Positions 23,389 to 32,952 of a stretch of DNA of 64,000 bases are shown here, in pieces (the stretch's first letter is position 1; each line of letters begins with the position of its first letter). The stretch is taken from NCBI RefSeq assembly GCF_003148685.1, contig NZ_QGGR01000003.1, positions 558,001 to 622,000 of the forward strand, read 5' to 3'. This DNA comes from Actinoplanes xinjiangensis. GTDB lineage: Bacteria > Actinomycetota > Actinomycetes > Mycobacteriales > Micromonosporaceae. Below the pieces are notes generated by a model, which was not told the origin of the DNA, did not search any database, and saw only the letters and a list, made by a program, of their open reading frames with translations. Both the position numbers and the translations under genes were made by a program.

Positions 23389-26300
23389 CAGTCCTGATCC
23401 GGTCCGTTCGGTTCCACGACCTGCCGGCCCTTGCCGGAGATCGGGCAGCTGGTGCGTACCGGGCACACCCGGCACCGGCTGTTCGCCACCGCCGAGAACG
23501 TGGACGCGGCCATCGCCGCCGCGGTCCGGCGCACCATGCCGTCCGCCCAGCCCGGATCGACCGCCTCGGCCAACGGCACCTGCATCTGCTCGCGGGCGTC
23601 CTTACCCGGACCCAGCTGCACCAGCGCCGCCCCACCACTGTCCGAGCCGTAATCCGCGAACGCACCCGCGTCGATCGCCGCCTGGTAGCCGCCGAGCTGC
23701 GCGTTCTCCGCCACGTCGGATGCCGACACGGCGGTCGTCTTCCCGGTCTTCAGGTCGATCACCACGAGCCGGCCGGCCTCGTCCACCTCCAGCCGGTCCA
23801 CCCGGCCGGTCAGCTGGATCGGGTTCCGCTCGTCCTCCAACCGCACCGTGAACTCGTGCTCGATCGCCAGCAGCCGTCGCGGGTTCACCGCCAGCCAGCG
23901 CAGCAACTTGTCCACCATCGCCTGCGCACGATCCTGCTCCGGCCCGGCCAGCCACTGCGCGGCCAGCTCGATCGAATCGAACCGGGCCGACACGTACTCG
24001 ACCAGTTTCTCCCGATCCGCGTTCGCGTCCTCCGCCAGCATCGCCGCGGCGTGCACCAGGTTGCCGATCCCCTGCGCCGGACCGGCCGGCGCCGCGCCAC
24101 CATGCCGCTCCAGCAGCCAGCGCAGACTGCAACGCAGCGCACTCTCCATCGACGACGGCGTCACCTTGACGGGCTCGCCCTCGTCGACCAGCGGCCGATC
24201 GTCGGACAGCGGCCGCAGCCCCCACCACTCGTCCGGATGCGCTCCCGGCACCCCGGCGGCCGCGAGACGTGCGAGCTCAGCCGCCGCGGCGCGCCGCCGG
24301 CCGGGCGTCTCCACACTTCCCACCACGACGGTACGCAACTCGGCCACCAGCGAGGCCAGGGTGAGGGCCCGGGGTGGCCGCCCCACCGGCAGCTCCGTTT
24401 CCCCGTCTCCCAGCTCGCCCTCCGCCGGACCGTCGCGCCGGGCCGCGCCGCCCTCGCCGCCCGCCGGCTCACGCTCACTGCCGTCCGGCTCAAGAACGCG
24501 GTCCACGGGTTCGTGGCCCTCGCCTGCCTGGCCGGCCCCATCAAGGGCAGCGACGTCGCCGGCAGAGCCGTCCGCGCTGGCAGCGGGGGCCCCGCCAGCG
24601 GATTCGCGCTCGTCGGAGGCCGAGTCACCGCCCTCATCGAGGGTGAGTGCGCCACCACCGCCGGTGGGGTGGGTGGGCGCGTCCGGCGGGCCGGAGTCCC
24701 AGGGGTCCGGTGGTGGGGGGCCCGGCGGGAGTTCGCCGCCGGGGCCGCGGCGGGGGGTGGCCAGTTCGGTGAGGAAGCGGCTGGGCTGCTCCTCGCCGAC
24801 CGAACCGCCGACGCTCGCCGACGCCACCGCGGTGACCACCAGACGGCGGCGGGCCCGGGTGGTGGCCACGTAGAAGAGCCGCCGTTCCTCGTCCAGCAGG
24901 GCCGACGTCTCGCCGAGGATCGCCTCCGGGCCGGTCGCCGGGCGGCCGGCCAGGACGTCCACCAGGCGTTCCGAACCGAGGAGACTGCCACGCAGCCGCA
25001 GGTCCGGCCAGATGCCCTCCTGGACACCGGCGAGGATCACCACGTCCCACTCCAGGCCCTTCGCCGCGTGGGCGGTGAGCAGCCGGACCGCCTCGCCGCG
25101 GTCGGCGCTCGGGGCGATCGAGTCGGCGGGCAACTCCTGGCCGAGAACGTGATCCAGGAAGACCGAGACACCGGCGCCGGGCAGCCGGTCCACGAAACGG
25201 GCCGCGGCGTCGAAGAGGACCACCATCGCGTCCAGATCGCGGTCGGCGGCCTCGGACCGCCACTCCCGGGCACGGGCCGAGTCGCGCTGATCCGGCATCG
25301 GGGTGTTGCCGGTGCTCATCGCATACCAGCGGTCGTGCAGTCCGCTCTCCCGCCAGACCGTCCAGAGGACCTGCTCAGCCGACGCTCCGGCCTCGGCCGC
25401 CGCCTCCCGGGCCACGGTCAGCAGACGGGCGACGGTCTGTGCCGGACGCGCCCAGCGCCGCTCCACCAGGTCGAGCCCCGCCGGATCGCGGATCGCGTCG
25501 ACCAGCAGTTCACCGGAGGGACGGCGGTCACCGGCGCTGATCGCCAGGGCCCGCAGGCCCTGCCGCAGCCGGCGCTCGGCCAGCGGATCGGCCCCACCGA
25601 GCGGGGAGTGCAGCAACGCGACGGCTGCCTCCTCGTTCAGTGCCGCCGGGTCGACCGCGCAGCGCAGCAACAGCAGGAACGGTGCGACAGCCGGTTGCAG
25701 GTGCAGCGGCAGATCCTCGGCGTGAATGATCGTCGGCACCCCGGCGGCGGCCAGCGCCCGCTGCACCGACGGCTGCTGCAGCGTCGTCGACCGCATCAGC
25801 ACCGCCATCCGTGACCACGGCACACCGTGCAGGAGGTGCGCTTCCCGCAGGGCGTGCGCGATGTAGGCCGTCTCGGCGGCCGTCGACCGGAACGTCCGGA
25901 CCACAGCTCCCGGCACCGGCCCGAAATCCACCCCACCGTCGGCAGCCTCCGGACCACCGACGGCCCCCCAACCACCGACAGCTCCGGCGCTCCCAGCCGC
26001 CTCCGGGCCGCCGACGGGTCCGGCGCTCCCAGCCGCCTCCGGGCCGCCGACGGGTCGGGCCCCTCTCACCGCGTCCGAACCACCGGCCGACGCGGAACCA
26101 CCGGCATCGACAGCACTGTTCGCGGGGGCCTGGCCGAGGGCGGATGCAACCGGGGCCGGGTCTCCCGCGGGTGTGCTGGCTCCGGTGGGCGGCGGGACCA
26201 TGAGGCGGTGCCCCATCGGGCCGCGCATGCGGCGGGTCACCCGGCTGGTGGCGGTCAGCAACGGCGGGGCGGACCGGTAGTTGGTGTGCAGGACGACGGT

Positions 26301-27287
26301 TTCGGCGGGGGCGCCGGAGACCGACCGGAAACGGGGCGGGAAGGCGGGGACCACGGTCGGGTCGGCGCCGCGGAAACCGTAGATCGACGAGTCGGGATCG
26401 GCGAAGGCGACCAGGGCCTTTCCCCCGCCGGCGACCTGGGACAGCAGATCGACCTGGGCCGGGTCGGTCTCGGCCAGCTCGTCGACGTAGACGTGGGCCA
26501 GGCGGCGGCGCTCGGCCTCCAGCAGATCCGGATCGTCGGCGAGCAGGCCGGACGCGGCCCGGACCAACTCGGCCGGGTCGTAGGCGGCCGAGCCCCGGGT
26601 GGTGACGTCGCGGAGGGCCAGCACCGCGACGTACTCGCGGAGGAAGCGGGCGGCGGCCGGCCAGTCGTCGCGGCCCAGGCGCTCGCCGAGGCGGGCCAGC
26701 TCGACCGGGCCGACGCCACGCTCGGCGGCACGCTGCATCAGGTCGCGCAGCTGCTGGGCGAACGCGCGGGTGGGCAGGGCCGGGCGCAGGGACTCCGGCC
26801 AGCCGATCTCGTCGGGGGCGTCGGGATCGGCGACGACGGCCAGCAGCTCACGGATGATCAGGTCCTGCTCCGGGCCGGTGAGCAGACGTGGGGACGGCTC
26901 GCCACGCTCGGCGGCGGCCCGGCGGAGCAGACCGAACGCATACGCGTGGAAGGTCCGCACGAGAGGCTCGTGGACGATCCGGCCGGGGTCGTCGGCGATC
27001 CGGGCCTCGATGCGGTCGCGGAGTGCGGCGGCGCTGCGGCGGCCGAACGTGAGGATCAGGATGCGCTCCGGGTCGGTGCCCTCCGCGATCCGGGCGGCGA
27101 CCGACTCGACCAGCACCGACGTCTTGCCGGTGCCGGGACCGCCGACGACCAGCAGCGGGCCGGAGGTGTGACCGGTGACCCGACGCTGGACCGGATCGGC
27201 CGGCAGCTCGGGCACCACCGGACGGGGGCGACGGACCAGGCGATAGGTGGGCCGGCGCACCGGGGGAAGGGAAACCGGCGTGCTCAC
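23388..27287 (-). CDS. adnA: AdnA-like helicase-nuclease subunit
   Basis: 1299 aa from GTG 27287. Walker A VVGGPGTGKTS lies at about residues 47-57. Motif II is unusual (VDELAETDPAQ), and LLTAHAAKGLEWDVVILAG is present. The C-terminal RecB-type nuclease has VVIDLKTGKT followed by the cysteine cluster CRVCPVRTSC, probably part of a 4Fe-4S site. It is the partner of AdnB in break resection. It carries two low-complexity inserts (about residues 390-470 and 830-930) rich in Ala, Gly and acidic residues. The start codon lies inside an inverted repeat and has no clear ribosome binding site. Confidence 0.9.
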   Translation of the reverse strand: MSTPVSLPPVRRPTYRLVRRPRPVVPELPADPVQRRVTGHTSGPLLVVGGPGTGKTSVLVESVAARIAEGTDPERILILTFGRRSAAALRDRIEARIADDPGRIVHEPLVRTFHAYAFGLLRRAAAERGEPSPRLLTGPEQDLIIRELLAVVADPDAPDEIGWPESLRPALPTRAFAQQLRDLMQRAAERGVGPVELARLGERLGRDDWPAAARFLREYVAVLALRDVTTRGSAAYDPAELVRAASGLLADDPDLLEAERRRLAHVYVDELAETDPAQVDLLSQVAGGGKALVAFADPDSSIYGFRGADPTVVPAFPPRFRSVSGAPAETVVLHTNYRSAPPLLTATSRVTRRMRGPMGHRLMVPPPTGASTPAGDPAPVASALGQAPANSAVDAGGSASAGGSDAVRGARPVGGPEAAGSAGPVGGPEAAGSAGAVGGWGAVGGPEAADGGVDFGPVPGAVVRTFRSTAAETAYIAHALREAHLLHGVPWSRMAVLMRSTTLQQPSVQRALAAAGVPTIIHAEDLPLHLQPAVAPFLLLLRCAVDPAALNEEAAVALLHSPLGGADPLAERRLRQGLRALAISAGDRRPSGELLVDAIRDPAGLDLVERRWARPAQTVARLLTVAREAAAEAGASAEQVLWTVWRESGLHDRWYAMSTGNTPMPDQRDSARAREWRSEAADRDLDAMVVLFDAAARFVDRLPGAGVSVFLDHVLGQELPADSIAPSADRGEAVRLLTAHAAKGLEWDVVILAGVQEGIWPDLRLRGSLLGSERLVDVLAGRPATGPEAILGETSALLDEERRLFYVATTRARRRLVVTAVASASVGGSVGEEQPSRFLTELATPRRGPGGELPPGPPPPDPWDSGPPDAPTHPTGGGGALTLDEGGDSASDERESAGGAPAASADGSAGDVAALDGAGQAGEGHEPVDRVLEPDGSEREPAGGEGGAARRDGPAEGELGDGETELPVGRPPRALTLASLVAELRTVVVGSVETPGRRRAAAAELARLAAAGVPGAHPDEWWGLRPLSDDRPLVDEGEPVKVTPSSMESALRCSLRWLLERHGGAAPAGPAQGIGNLVHAAAMLAEDANADREKLVEYVSARFDSIELAAQWLAGPEQDRAQAMVDKLLRWLAVNPRRLLAIEHEFTVRLEDERNPIQLTGRVDRLEVDEAGRLVVIDLKTGKTTAVSASDVAENAQLGGYQAAIDAGAFADYGSDSGGAALVQLGPGKDAREQMQVPLAEAVDPGWADGMVRRTAAAMAASTFSAVANSRCRVCPVRTSCPISGKGRQVVEPNGPDQD
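25983..26054. repeat. 36-bp perfect direct repeat inside adnA
   Basis: Two identical adjacent copies, 25983-26018 and 26019-26054, encode PVGGPEAAGSAG-type units in a low-complexity insert; part of a third copy follows. Perfect identity points to recent slippage. Confidence 0.9.
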
Positions 27288-27310
27288 GGCATCTATGAGA
27301 GCACGCCGGT
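27274..27310 (-). promoter_or_regulatory. Inverted repeat enclosing the adnA start codon
   Basis: ACCGGCGTGCT (27274-27284) / AGCACGCCGGT (27300-27310) is a perfect 11-bp inverted repeat with a 15-nt spacer that contains the GTG start and the normal ribosome-binding position. It could be an operator or a translation-blocking hairpin. Confidence 0.55.
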
Positions 27311-27594
27311 ATGACGTTATTCCGGGCCAGGAAGGGCGGGCGCTCCCGAATCACACCGAACGGCCGGTCCGAAGCCGCCACCCGGGCCCCCGGCAGTCCA
27401 CCCTTCGAAGACACCGGGCCCGGCCCCGGCCGTCGTATGGACCGGGGAACCCGACGCGGAAGACGCGCCGGTTCGCGAGGCCGGGGAGACCGGTTCGCGG
27501 TTGGGGGTGGACGGCGGGGGCAGGCGCCCGGCCCGGGACGGGACGCGATGTGCCTCTTGCGTGCGGACGGGAGGAGTGGCCCGTACCGCAGAGG
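27311..27594. other. Intergenic region upstream of adnA
   Basis: 284 bp between adnA and the LOG genes, all read leftwards. An open frame 27311-27601 on + has very low complexity (Arg/Gly/Pro) and is not believed. No clear promoter or further repeat was recognised. Confidence 0.3.
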
Positions 27595-28200
27595 TCAGTG
27601 ACCGGCGGGACTCGCTGTACCGGAGGCGGCGCCGGACGGGCCGCTTCGCGGGCCGGCGGCGAGGGTCGCCTCGGTGAGGTCGACGGCTTCGGTGACCGTA
27701 CGCGCGGTGTGGAGCATCTCCATCGCGGCGGGCCGGACGAATTTCTGGTCGACCAGGGTGCCGAGCCAGCGGGTCAGCCCGTCGTAGAAGCCGTCCGGGT
27801 CGAGCAGGATGATCGGTTTGCGGTGCACGTCGAGGGTCGCCGTCGTCCAGACCTCGAAGAGTTCGTCGAGGGTGCCGAGCCCGCCGGGCAGGGTGATGAA
27901 CGCGTCCGAGCGCTCGATCATCACGGTTTTCCGGTCGGCCATGTCGCCGGTGACGACCAGTTCGGCGGAGGCCTCGTCGGCGACCTCCAGGTCGACCAGG
28001 TACTGCGGGATGATGCCGAGGGTGTGGCCGCCGGCCGAGCGGGCGCCGTCGGTGACGGCGCCCATCATGCCGACCCGGCCGCCGCCGGAGACCAGGGTGT
28101 GCCCGCGTTCGGCGAGGGCGCGGCCGGTCTCCGCGGCGAGGTCGAGCCAGCGCTGCTCGAGGGTGGTGGAGGAGGCGCAGAAGACGCAGATCGCGGCCAC
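27595..28200 (-). CDS. LOG family protein (TIGR00730 Rossmann fold)
   Basis: 201 aa. GTG 28200 is used because it follows the upstream LOG stop by one base and begins the conserved AAICVFCASSTTLEQRW. Family motifs are SGGGRVGMMG and PGGLGTLDELFE, the nucleotide-binding and catalytic PGGxGTxxE signature. Members hydrolyse nucleoside 5'-monophosphates (the cytokinin-activating 'Lonely Guy' reaction) or have unknown roles. It is the second of two LOG paralogues in an operon. Confidence 0.87.
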   Translation of the reverse strand: MAAICVFCASSTTLEQRWLDLAAETGRALAERGHTLVSGGGRVGMMGAVTDGARSAGGHTLGIIPQYLVDLEVADEASAELVVTGDMADRKTVMIERSDAFITLPGGLGTLDELFEVWTTATLDVHRKPIILLDPDGFYDGLTRWLGTLVDQKFVRPAAMEMLHTARTVTEAVDLTEATLAAGPRSGPSGAASGTASPAGH

Positions 28201-28201
28201 G

Positions 28202-28963
<762 letters not shown>

Positions 28964-29136
28964 GCCACAAAGGTAGTGCGGACGGTCAGTACCCGGTGAA
29001 TAACCGGCTGCGTTTCGGTAAGAGGATTGCGACCCGCAGACCTTTTTGCCAGATTGAAGCAACCGACAGTAGCCCTGACGCGTCTGTACAGTTACCGACC
29101 TGGCATCACCGGGCTCCCCGCGAAGGAGCGACCACC

Positions 29137-29307
29137 GTGACGAATCGACACGAGCGCCTCAGGATGCAGCGCCGGATCCGCCTGGTGCTGGAGGAACGAC
29201 GGGCCGCGTTCGCGGCCCGTGACACGGAACCGGCCGTGGATCCGGAAGCCACGATGGAGATCCCGCCGCCGCAGCGTGCGGTCGGCCGGGTCACCGTCCA
29301 GTACTAG
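29137..29307 (+). CDS. Small hypothetical protein (56 aa)
   Basis: GTG 29137 follows GAAGGAG at a good distance and opens a frame beginning with a basic helix (HERLRMQRRIRLVLEERRAA) and ending in an acidic/Pro tail. Its stop overlaps the end of dapE by 4 nt on the opposite strand. Third positions are GC-rich. No family is recognised. Read-through upstream to 28996 lacks coding character. Confidence 0.6.
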   Translation: MTNRHERLRMQRRIRLVLEERRAAFAARDTEPAVDPEATMEIPPPQRAVGRVTVQY

Positions 29308-30374
29308 GGCGCCAGCCACCGGTAGAGGGTGGCCGCCCCGTCGCGGATCTTGCCGATCTCGACGTGCTCGTCCGCCGCGTGCGCGAGCGACGGGTCGCCG
29401 GGACCGTAGTTGAGCGCCGGGATGCCCAGTGCCGCGAACCGGGCCACGTCGGTCCAGCCGAGTTTGGCGGCCGGCTCGATCCCGACGGCGGCGAGGAACT
29501 CCCGGGCCGGCGCCGCGTCGAGACCGGGCAGCGCACCCGGGGCCGAGTCGGTGACCTCGACGTCGAAGCCCTGGAAGACCTCCCGCAGGTGCTCGGCCGC
29601 CTGCGCCTCCGAACGGTCCGGCGCGAACCGCAGGTTGACCCCGACGACACACTCGTCGGGCACCACGTTGCCGGCCACGCCGCCGCTGATCCGGACCGCG
29701 CTCAGGCCCTCCCGGTAGGTGCAGCCGTCGATGGTGACGGTCCGCGGGTGGTACGCCTCGAGCCGTCGCAGCACCTCACCGGCCCCGTGGATGGCGTTGA
29801 CGCCGCGCCACGCCCGCGCGGTGTGCGCCCGCCGCCCCCGGGTCCGGACGTCGACCTGCATGGTGCCCTGGCAGCCGGCCTCGATCGCGCCGAACGTCGG
29901 TTCGAGCAGCACCGCGAAGTCGGCGCGCAGCCACTTGGGGTGCTCCTCGGCGACCAGGTTGAGCCCGTTGAACTCGGAGTCGATCTCCTCGGACTCGTAG
30001 AACAGGTAGGTCACGTCGTACTGCGGGTCGGGCAGGGTCACCGCCAGGTGCAGGGCGAGCGCGACGCCGCCTTTCATGTCCGCGGTCCCGCAGCCGTAGA
30101 TCAGGTCGTCGACGACGGTGGACGGCAGGTTCCCGTTGACCGGGACGGTGTCGAGGTGACCGGCCAGGATCACCCGTTGTCCCCGGCCCAGTCTGGTCCG
30201 GGCCATCACCGTGTTGCCGAGGCGGCGCACGCTCAGGTGCCCGGCCTTCTGGAGGACGTCCTCGACGCAGTCGGCGATCGCCTTCTCGTCGCGGGAAACG
30301 GACTCGATGTCGACCAGGGCACGGGTCAGCACCACGGGATCGACCAGCACGTCCGGGGTAAGCGGGTTGGCCAT
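29304..30374 (-). CDS. dapE: Succinyl-diaminopimelate desuccinylase
   Basis: 356 aa M20-family zinc hydrolase with VILAGHLDTVPVNG (metal His and catalytic Asp), CGTADMKGG, and ESEEIDSEFNGL (catalytic Glu pair). It removes succinate from N-succinyl-LL-diaminopimelate in lysine and cell-wall synthesis. ATG 30374 has TATGGT 6 nt upstream, so its mRNA is probably leaderless. Divergent from dapD across only 67 bp, so the two share a promoter region. Confidence 0.92.
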   Translation of the reverse strand: MANPLTPDVLVDPVVLTRALVDIESVSRDEKAIADCVEDVLQKAGHLSVRRLGNTVMARTRLGRGQRVILAGHLDTVPVNGNLPSTVVDDLIYGCGTADMKGGVALALHLAVTLPDPQYDVTYLFYESEEIDSEFNGLNLVAEEHPKWLRADFAVLLEPTFGAIEAGCQGTMQVDVRTRGRRAHTARAWRGVNAIHGAGEVLRRLEAYHPRTVTIDGCTYREGLSAVRISGGVAGNVVPDECVVGVNLRFAPDRSEAQAAEHLREVFQGFDVEVTDSAPGALPGLDAAPAREFLAAVGIEPAAKLGWTDVARFAALGIPALNYGPGDPSLAHAADEHVEIGKIRDGAATLYRWLAP

Positions 30375-30441
30375 GAGCGCACCATACCGGGGCCCGACGA
30401 GCCCGCTGATCACTCATCGAGGGTCCGGTAGGGTTCGGGTC
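30375..30441. promoter_or_regulatory. Divergent dapE/dapD promoter region
   Basis: On the minus strand TATGGT (30386-30381) lies 6 nt before the dapE ATG. On the plus strand TAGGGT (30429-30434) lies 7 nt before the dapD GTG. Both fit TANNNT -10 elements of leaderless actinobacterial promoters. No operator palindrome was seen. Confidence 0.6.
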
Positions 30442-31389
30442 GTGGAAACCGCGATCTCGACTTCGCCCGCCTGGGGCATCGGCCTCGCCACCGTCACCGC
30501 CGAGGGTCAGGTTCTCGATACCTGGTTCCCCGCGGGCCATCTGGGTCTGGGTGAGGAGCCGGCCGACGCGCCGGTGCTGCCGGCCGGCCTGACCGGCCCG
30601 AAGCTGCTGCCCGGCCTGAGCACCGTCGAGGTGCGGGTGCTGGTCAAGTCGCTTGCCGACCCGATCGGTGACGCGTCGGACGCCTACCTTCGGCTGCATC
30701 TGCTGTCGCACCGGCTGGTCCGGCCCAACGAGCTGAATCTGGACGGCATCTTCGGCAAGCTGGCCAACGTGGCCTGGACGTCGGCCGGCCCGGTGCCGCC
30801 GGAGCGGGTCGACGAGCTGCGTTTCCTGGAGCGTGCGGCGGGCCGTCAGCTGGCCGTCTACGGGGTCGACAAGTTCCCCCGCATGATCGACTACGTGGTG
30901 CCCGCGGGTGTCCGGATCGCCGACGCCGACCGGGTCCGTCTCGGCGCCCACCTGGCCTCCGGCACCACCGTGATGCACGAGGGTTTCGTCAACTTCAACG
31001 CCGGCACCCTCGGCACCTCGATGGTCGAGGGCCGGATCGTGCAGGGTGTGGTGGTCGGCGACGGTTCGGACATCGGCGGCGGCTCGTCGATCATGGGCAC
31101 GCTGTCCGGCGGCGGCAAGGAGAAGGTGCGCATCGGTGAGCGCAGCCTGCTCGGCGCGAACGCGGGTGTCGGCATCTCGCTCGGCGACGACTGCGTGGTC
31201 GAAGCCGGCACCTACATCACGGCCGCCTCGAAGATCACCCTGCCCGACGGTCGTGTGGTGAAGGCCATCGAACTGTCCGGTGTGAACAATCTCCTGTTCT
31301 GGCGCAACTCGGTCTCCGGCGCGCTGGAGGCCCGGTCCCGCAAGGGCACCGGCATCGAGCTGAACAGCGCGCTGCACGCCAACGACTGA
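30442..31389 (+). CDS. dapD: Tetrahydrodipicolinate N-succinyltransferase
   Basis: 315 aa from GTG 30442. The C-terminal half is a left-handed beta-helix acyltransferase with hexapeptide-like turns (VRIGERSLLGANAGVGISLG) and the family segment NFNAGTLGTSMVEGRI. It succinylates tetrahydrodipicolinate in the diaminopimelate pathway, two steps before DapE. The length matches the actinobacterial DapD type. An in-frame ATG far upstream (30211) overlaps dapE and is rejected. Confidence 0.93.
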   Translation: METAISTSPAWGIGLATVTAEGQVLDTWFPAGHLGLGEEPADAPVLPAGLTGPKLLPGLSTVEVRVLVKSLADPIGDASDAYLRLHLLSHRLVRPNELNLDGIFGKLANVAWTSAGPVPPERVDELRFLERAAGRQLAVYGVDKFPRMIDYVVPAGVRIADADRVRLGAHLASGTTVMHEGFVNFNAGTLGTSMVEGRIVQGVVVGDGSDIGGGSSIMGTLSGGGKEKVRIGERSLLGANAGVGISLGDDCVVEAGTYITAASKITLPDGRVVKAIELSGVNNLLFWRNSVSGALEARSRKGTGIELNSALHAND

Positions 31390-32205
31390 TCACGTCCGTA
31401 ACGCCTGGGCGGCCGCCGTGCGAACGGCGGCCGTCAGTGTCTCCAGGGCCGTCGACGAGAGCCGCCAGCACTGCCAGTAGAGCGGGATGTCCAGGTGGCG
31501 GCCGGGGCGGATCTCCACGAGCCGTCCGGCCGCGAGATCGTCGGCCGCCTCGTGTTCGTAGAGCATGCCCCAGCCCAGGCCGCCCCGAAGTGCCCGGTTG
31601 AACGACGCGGTGGCCGGGATGTAGTGCACCGGCGGGTCGTAGCGGGCGGTCAGGAAGCGGTGCTGGATGCGGTCCTTGCGGTTGAAGGCGAGCAGGGGCG
31701 TGGTGTTCAGGTCGGTGATGTCAAGCTCCGGCGCGGCCACCGCCAGGTAGCGCATGACGCCCAGCCGCTCCACCCGGCAGCCCTGGACCGGCACGTGGTC
31801 GGCGGTCACGGCGGCCATCGCCGTGCCGGACCGCAGCAGGTCGGCAGTGTGGTCCTGGTCGTCGGTGTGCAGCTCGAACAGCACGCCCGGCACGGCGGTC
31901 AGCACCGGCGGGAACCAGCTGTCGAGTGAGTCGGCGTTGACGACCACCGAGAGGCGGGTGGCGTCGGCGCCGAGGACCTCCCGTTCCAGCAGCGCCACCT
32001 GGTTGGCGAAGCGGAGCAGCGCCTGGCCGGCGGTGGTGGCCGTGCACGGTCTGGCGCGGCGCACCAGCACCTGACCGACGGTCTGCTCGAGTGCTTTGAT
32101 CCGCTGGCTGACCGCGGACGGTGTGACGTGCAACGCACGGGCCGCCGCCTCGAAACTACCCTGCTCCACGACGGCCTGGAAGGTCGCCAACTGCACCTGG
32201 TCCAC
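31390..32205 (-). CDS. LysR family regulator, ArgP/LysG type
   Basis: 271 aa with an N-terminal HTH (VVEQGSFEAAARALHVTPSA) and an effector domain typical of ArgP/LysG, which bind Lys or Arg and activate the exporter gene. It is divergent from the LysE-type gene, the standard arrangement. The start is GTG 32205; no alternative start fits. Its end touches the dapD stop tail to tail. Confidence 0.9.
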   Translation of the reverse strand: MDQVQLATFQAVVEQGSFEAAARALHVTPSAVSQRIKALEQTVGQVLVRRARPCTATTAGQALLRFANQVALLEREVLGADATRLSVVVNADSLDSWFPPVLTAVPGVLFELHTDDQDHTADLLRSGTAMAAVTADHVPVQGCRVERLGVMRYLAVAAPELDITDLNTTPLLAFNRKDRIQHRFLTARYDPPVHYIPATASFNRALRGGLGWGMLYEHEAADDLAAGRLVEIRPGRHLDIPLYWQCWRLSSTALETLTAAVRTAAAQALRT

Positions 32206-32215
32206 GTTAGCAAAA

Positions 32216-32239
32216 CTAATCCATCGTCAGAATGATTAG
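32216..32239. promoter_or_regulatory. Candidate LysG/ArgP operator
   Basis: CTAATCCAT...ATGATTAG forms an interrupted dyad between the divergent regulator and exporter, with the T-N11-A symmetry expected for LysR-type sites. It lies 11 bp before the regulator start. Confidence 0.5.
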
Positions 32240-32276
32240 CTGGAGTGGCATCGCATCCGGCCGTAGCGTCGGGCCC

Positions 32277-32879
32277 ATGCTCTCCTCCGCTATAGCCGGA
32301 TTCGTCGCGTCGGCGGTACTGATCATCGCCATCGGTGCGCAGAACGCGTTCGTCCTCCGTCAAGGGTTGCGCCGGGAACACGTACTCCCGGTGGTGTTGA
32401 CCTGCGCCCTCTCCGACCTCGCGCTGATCTCCGCCGGCATCGCCGGCCTCGGCGCGGTCCTCACCGCGCAGCCCACGCTGATCACCGCGATCCGGTGGGC
32501 CGGCGCCGCGTTCCTGATCGGCTACGCGGTCCTCGCCGCCCGCCGCGCACTGCGCCCGCAGGCCGCCCTCGACCCGGCGGCCCAGGCCCCGACGACACTG
32601 CGGGCCACCCTGCTCACCTGCCTCGCCCTGACCTACCTCAACCCGCACGTCTACCTGGACACCGTGCTGCTGCTCGGCTCGGTCGCGCAACAGCACGCCA
32701 GCCGCTGGGCGTTCGGCCTCGGCGCCGCCGCGGCAAGTCTCAGCTGGTTCTTCGCGCTCGGCGTCGGCGCCCGGCGGCTCGCCCCGCTGCTCGCCCGGCC
32801 CGCCGCGTGGCGGATTCTCGACGGCTCGATAGCACTGGTCATGGCCGCCTTGGGCGTCATGCTGGTGGTACAGGCCTGA
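32277..32879 (+). CDS. LysE/ArgO family amino-acid exporter
   Basis: 200 aa with about five or six membrane helices. It contains the LysE hallmark GAQNAFVLRQGLRREHV near residue 20 and LTYLNPHVYLDTVLLLG in the middle. It exports lysine/arginine when they accumulate, driven by the proton gradient. ATG 32277 has TAGCGT 7 nt upstream and no ribosome binding site, so it is probably leaderless. Control by the divergent LysR protein is expected. Confidence 0.92.
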   Translation: MLSSAIAGFVASAVLIIAIGAQNAFVLRQGLRREHVLPVVLTCALSDLALISAGIAGLGAVLTAQPTLITAIRWAGAAFLIGYAVLAARRALRPQAALDPAAQAPTTLRATLLTCLALTYLNPHVYLDTVLLLGSVAQQHASRWAFGLGAAAASLSWFFALGVGARRLAPLLARPAAWRILDGSIALVMAALGVMLVVQA

Positions 32880-32901
32880 CCTCATGCCGGGTGGGGCGGG
32901 C

Positions 32902-32932
32902 TTGACCCTCGAGCGGGTCGAGACACCAGGGT
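32902..32932 (+). promoter_or_regulatory. MerR-type promoter with a dyad in the spacer
   Basis: -35 TTGACC (32902-32907), then a 19-bp spacer holding the dyad CTCGA-GCGGG-TCGAG (32908-32922), then a weak -10 CAGGGT (32927-32932). A long spacer with a central dyad is the hallmark of MerR-family autoregulated promoters. Confidence 0.6.
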
Positions 32933-32952
32933 CTACCGACGTGGAGAGCAAC

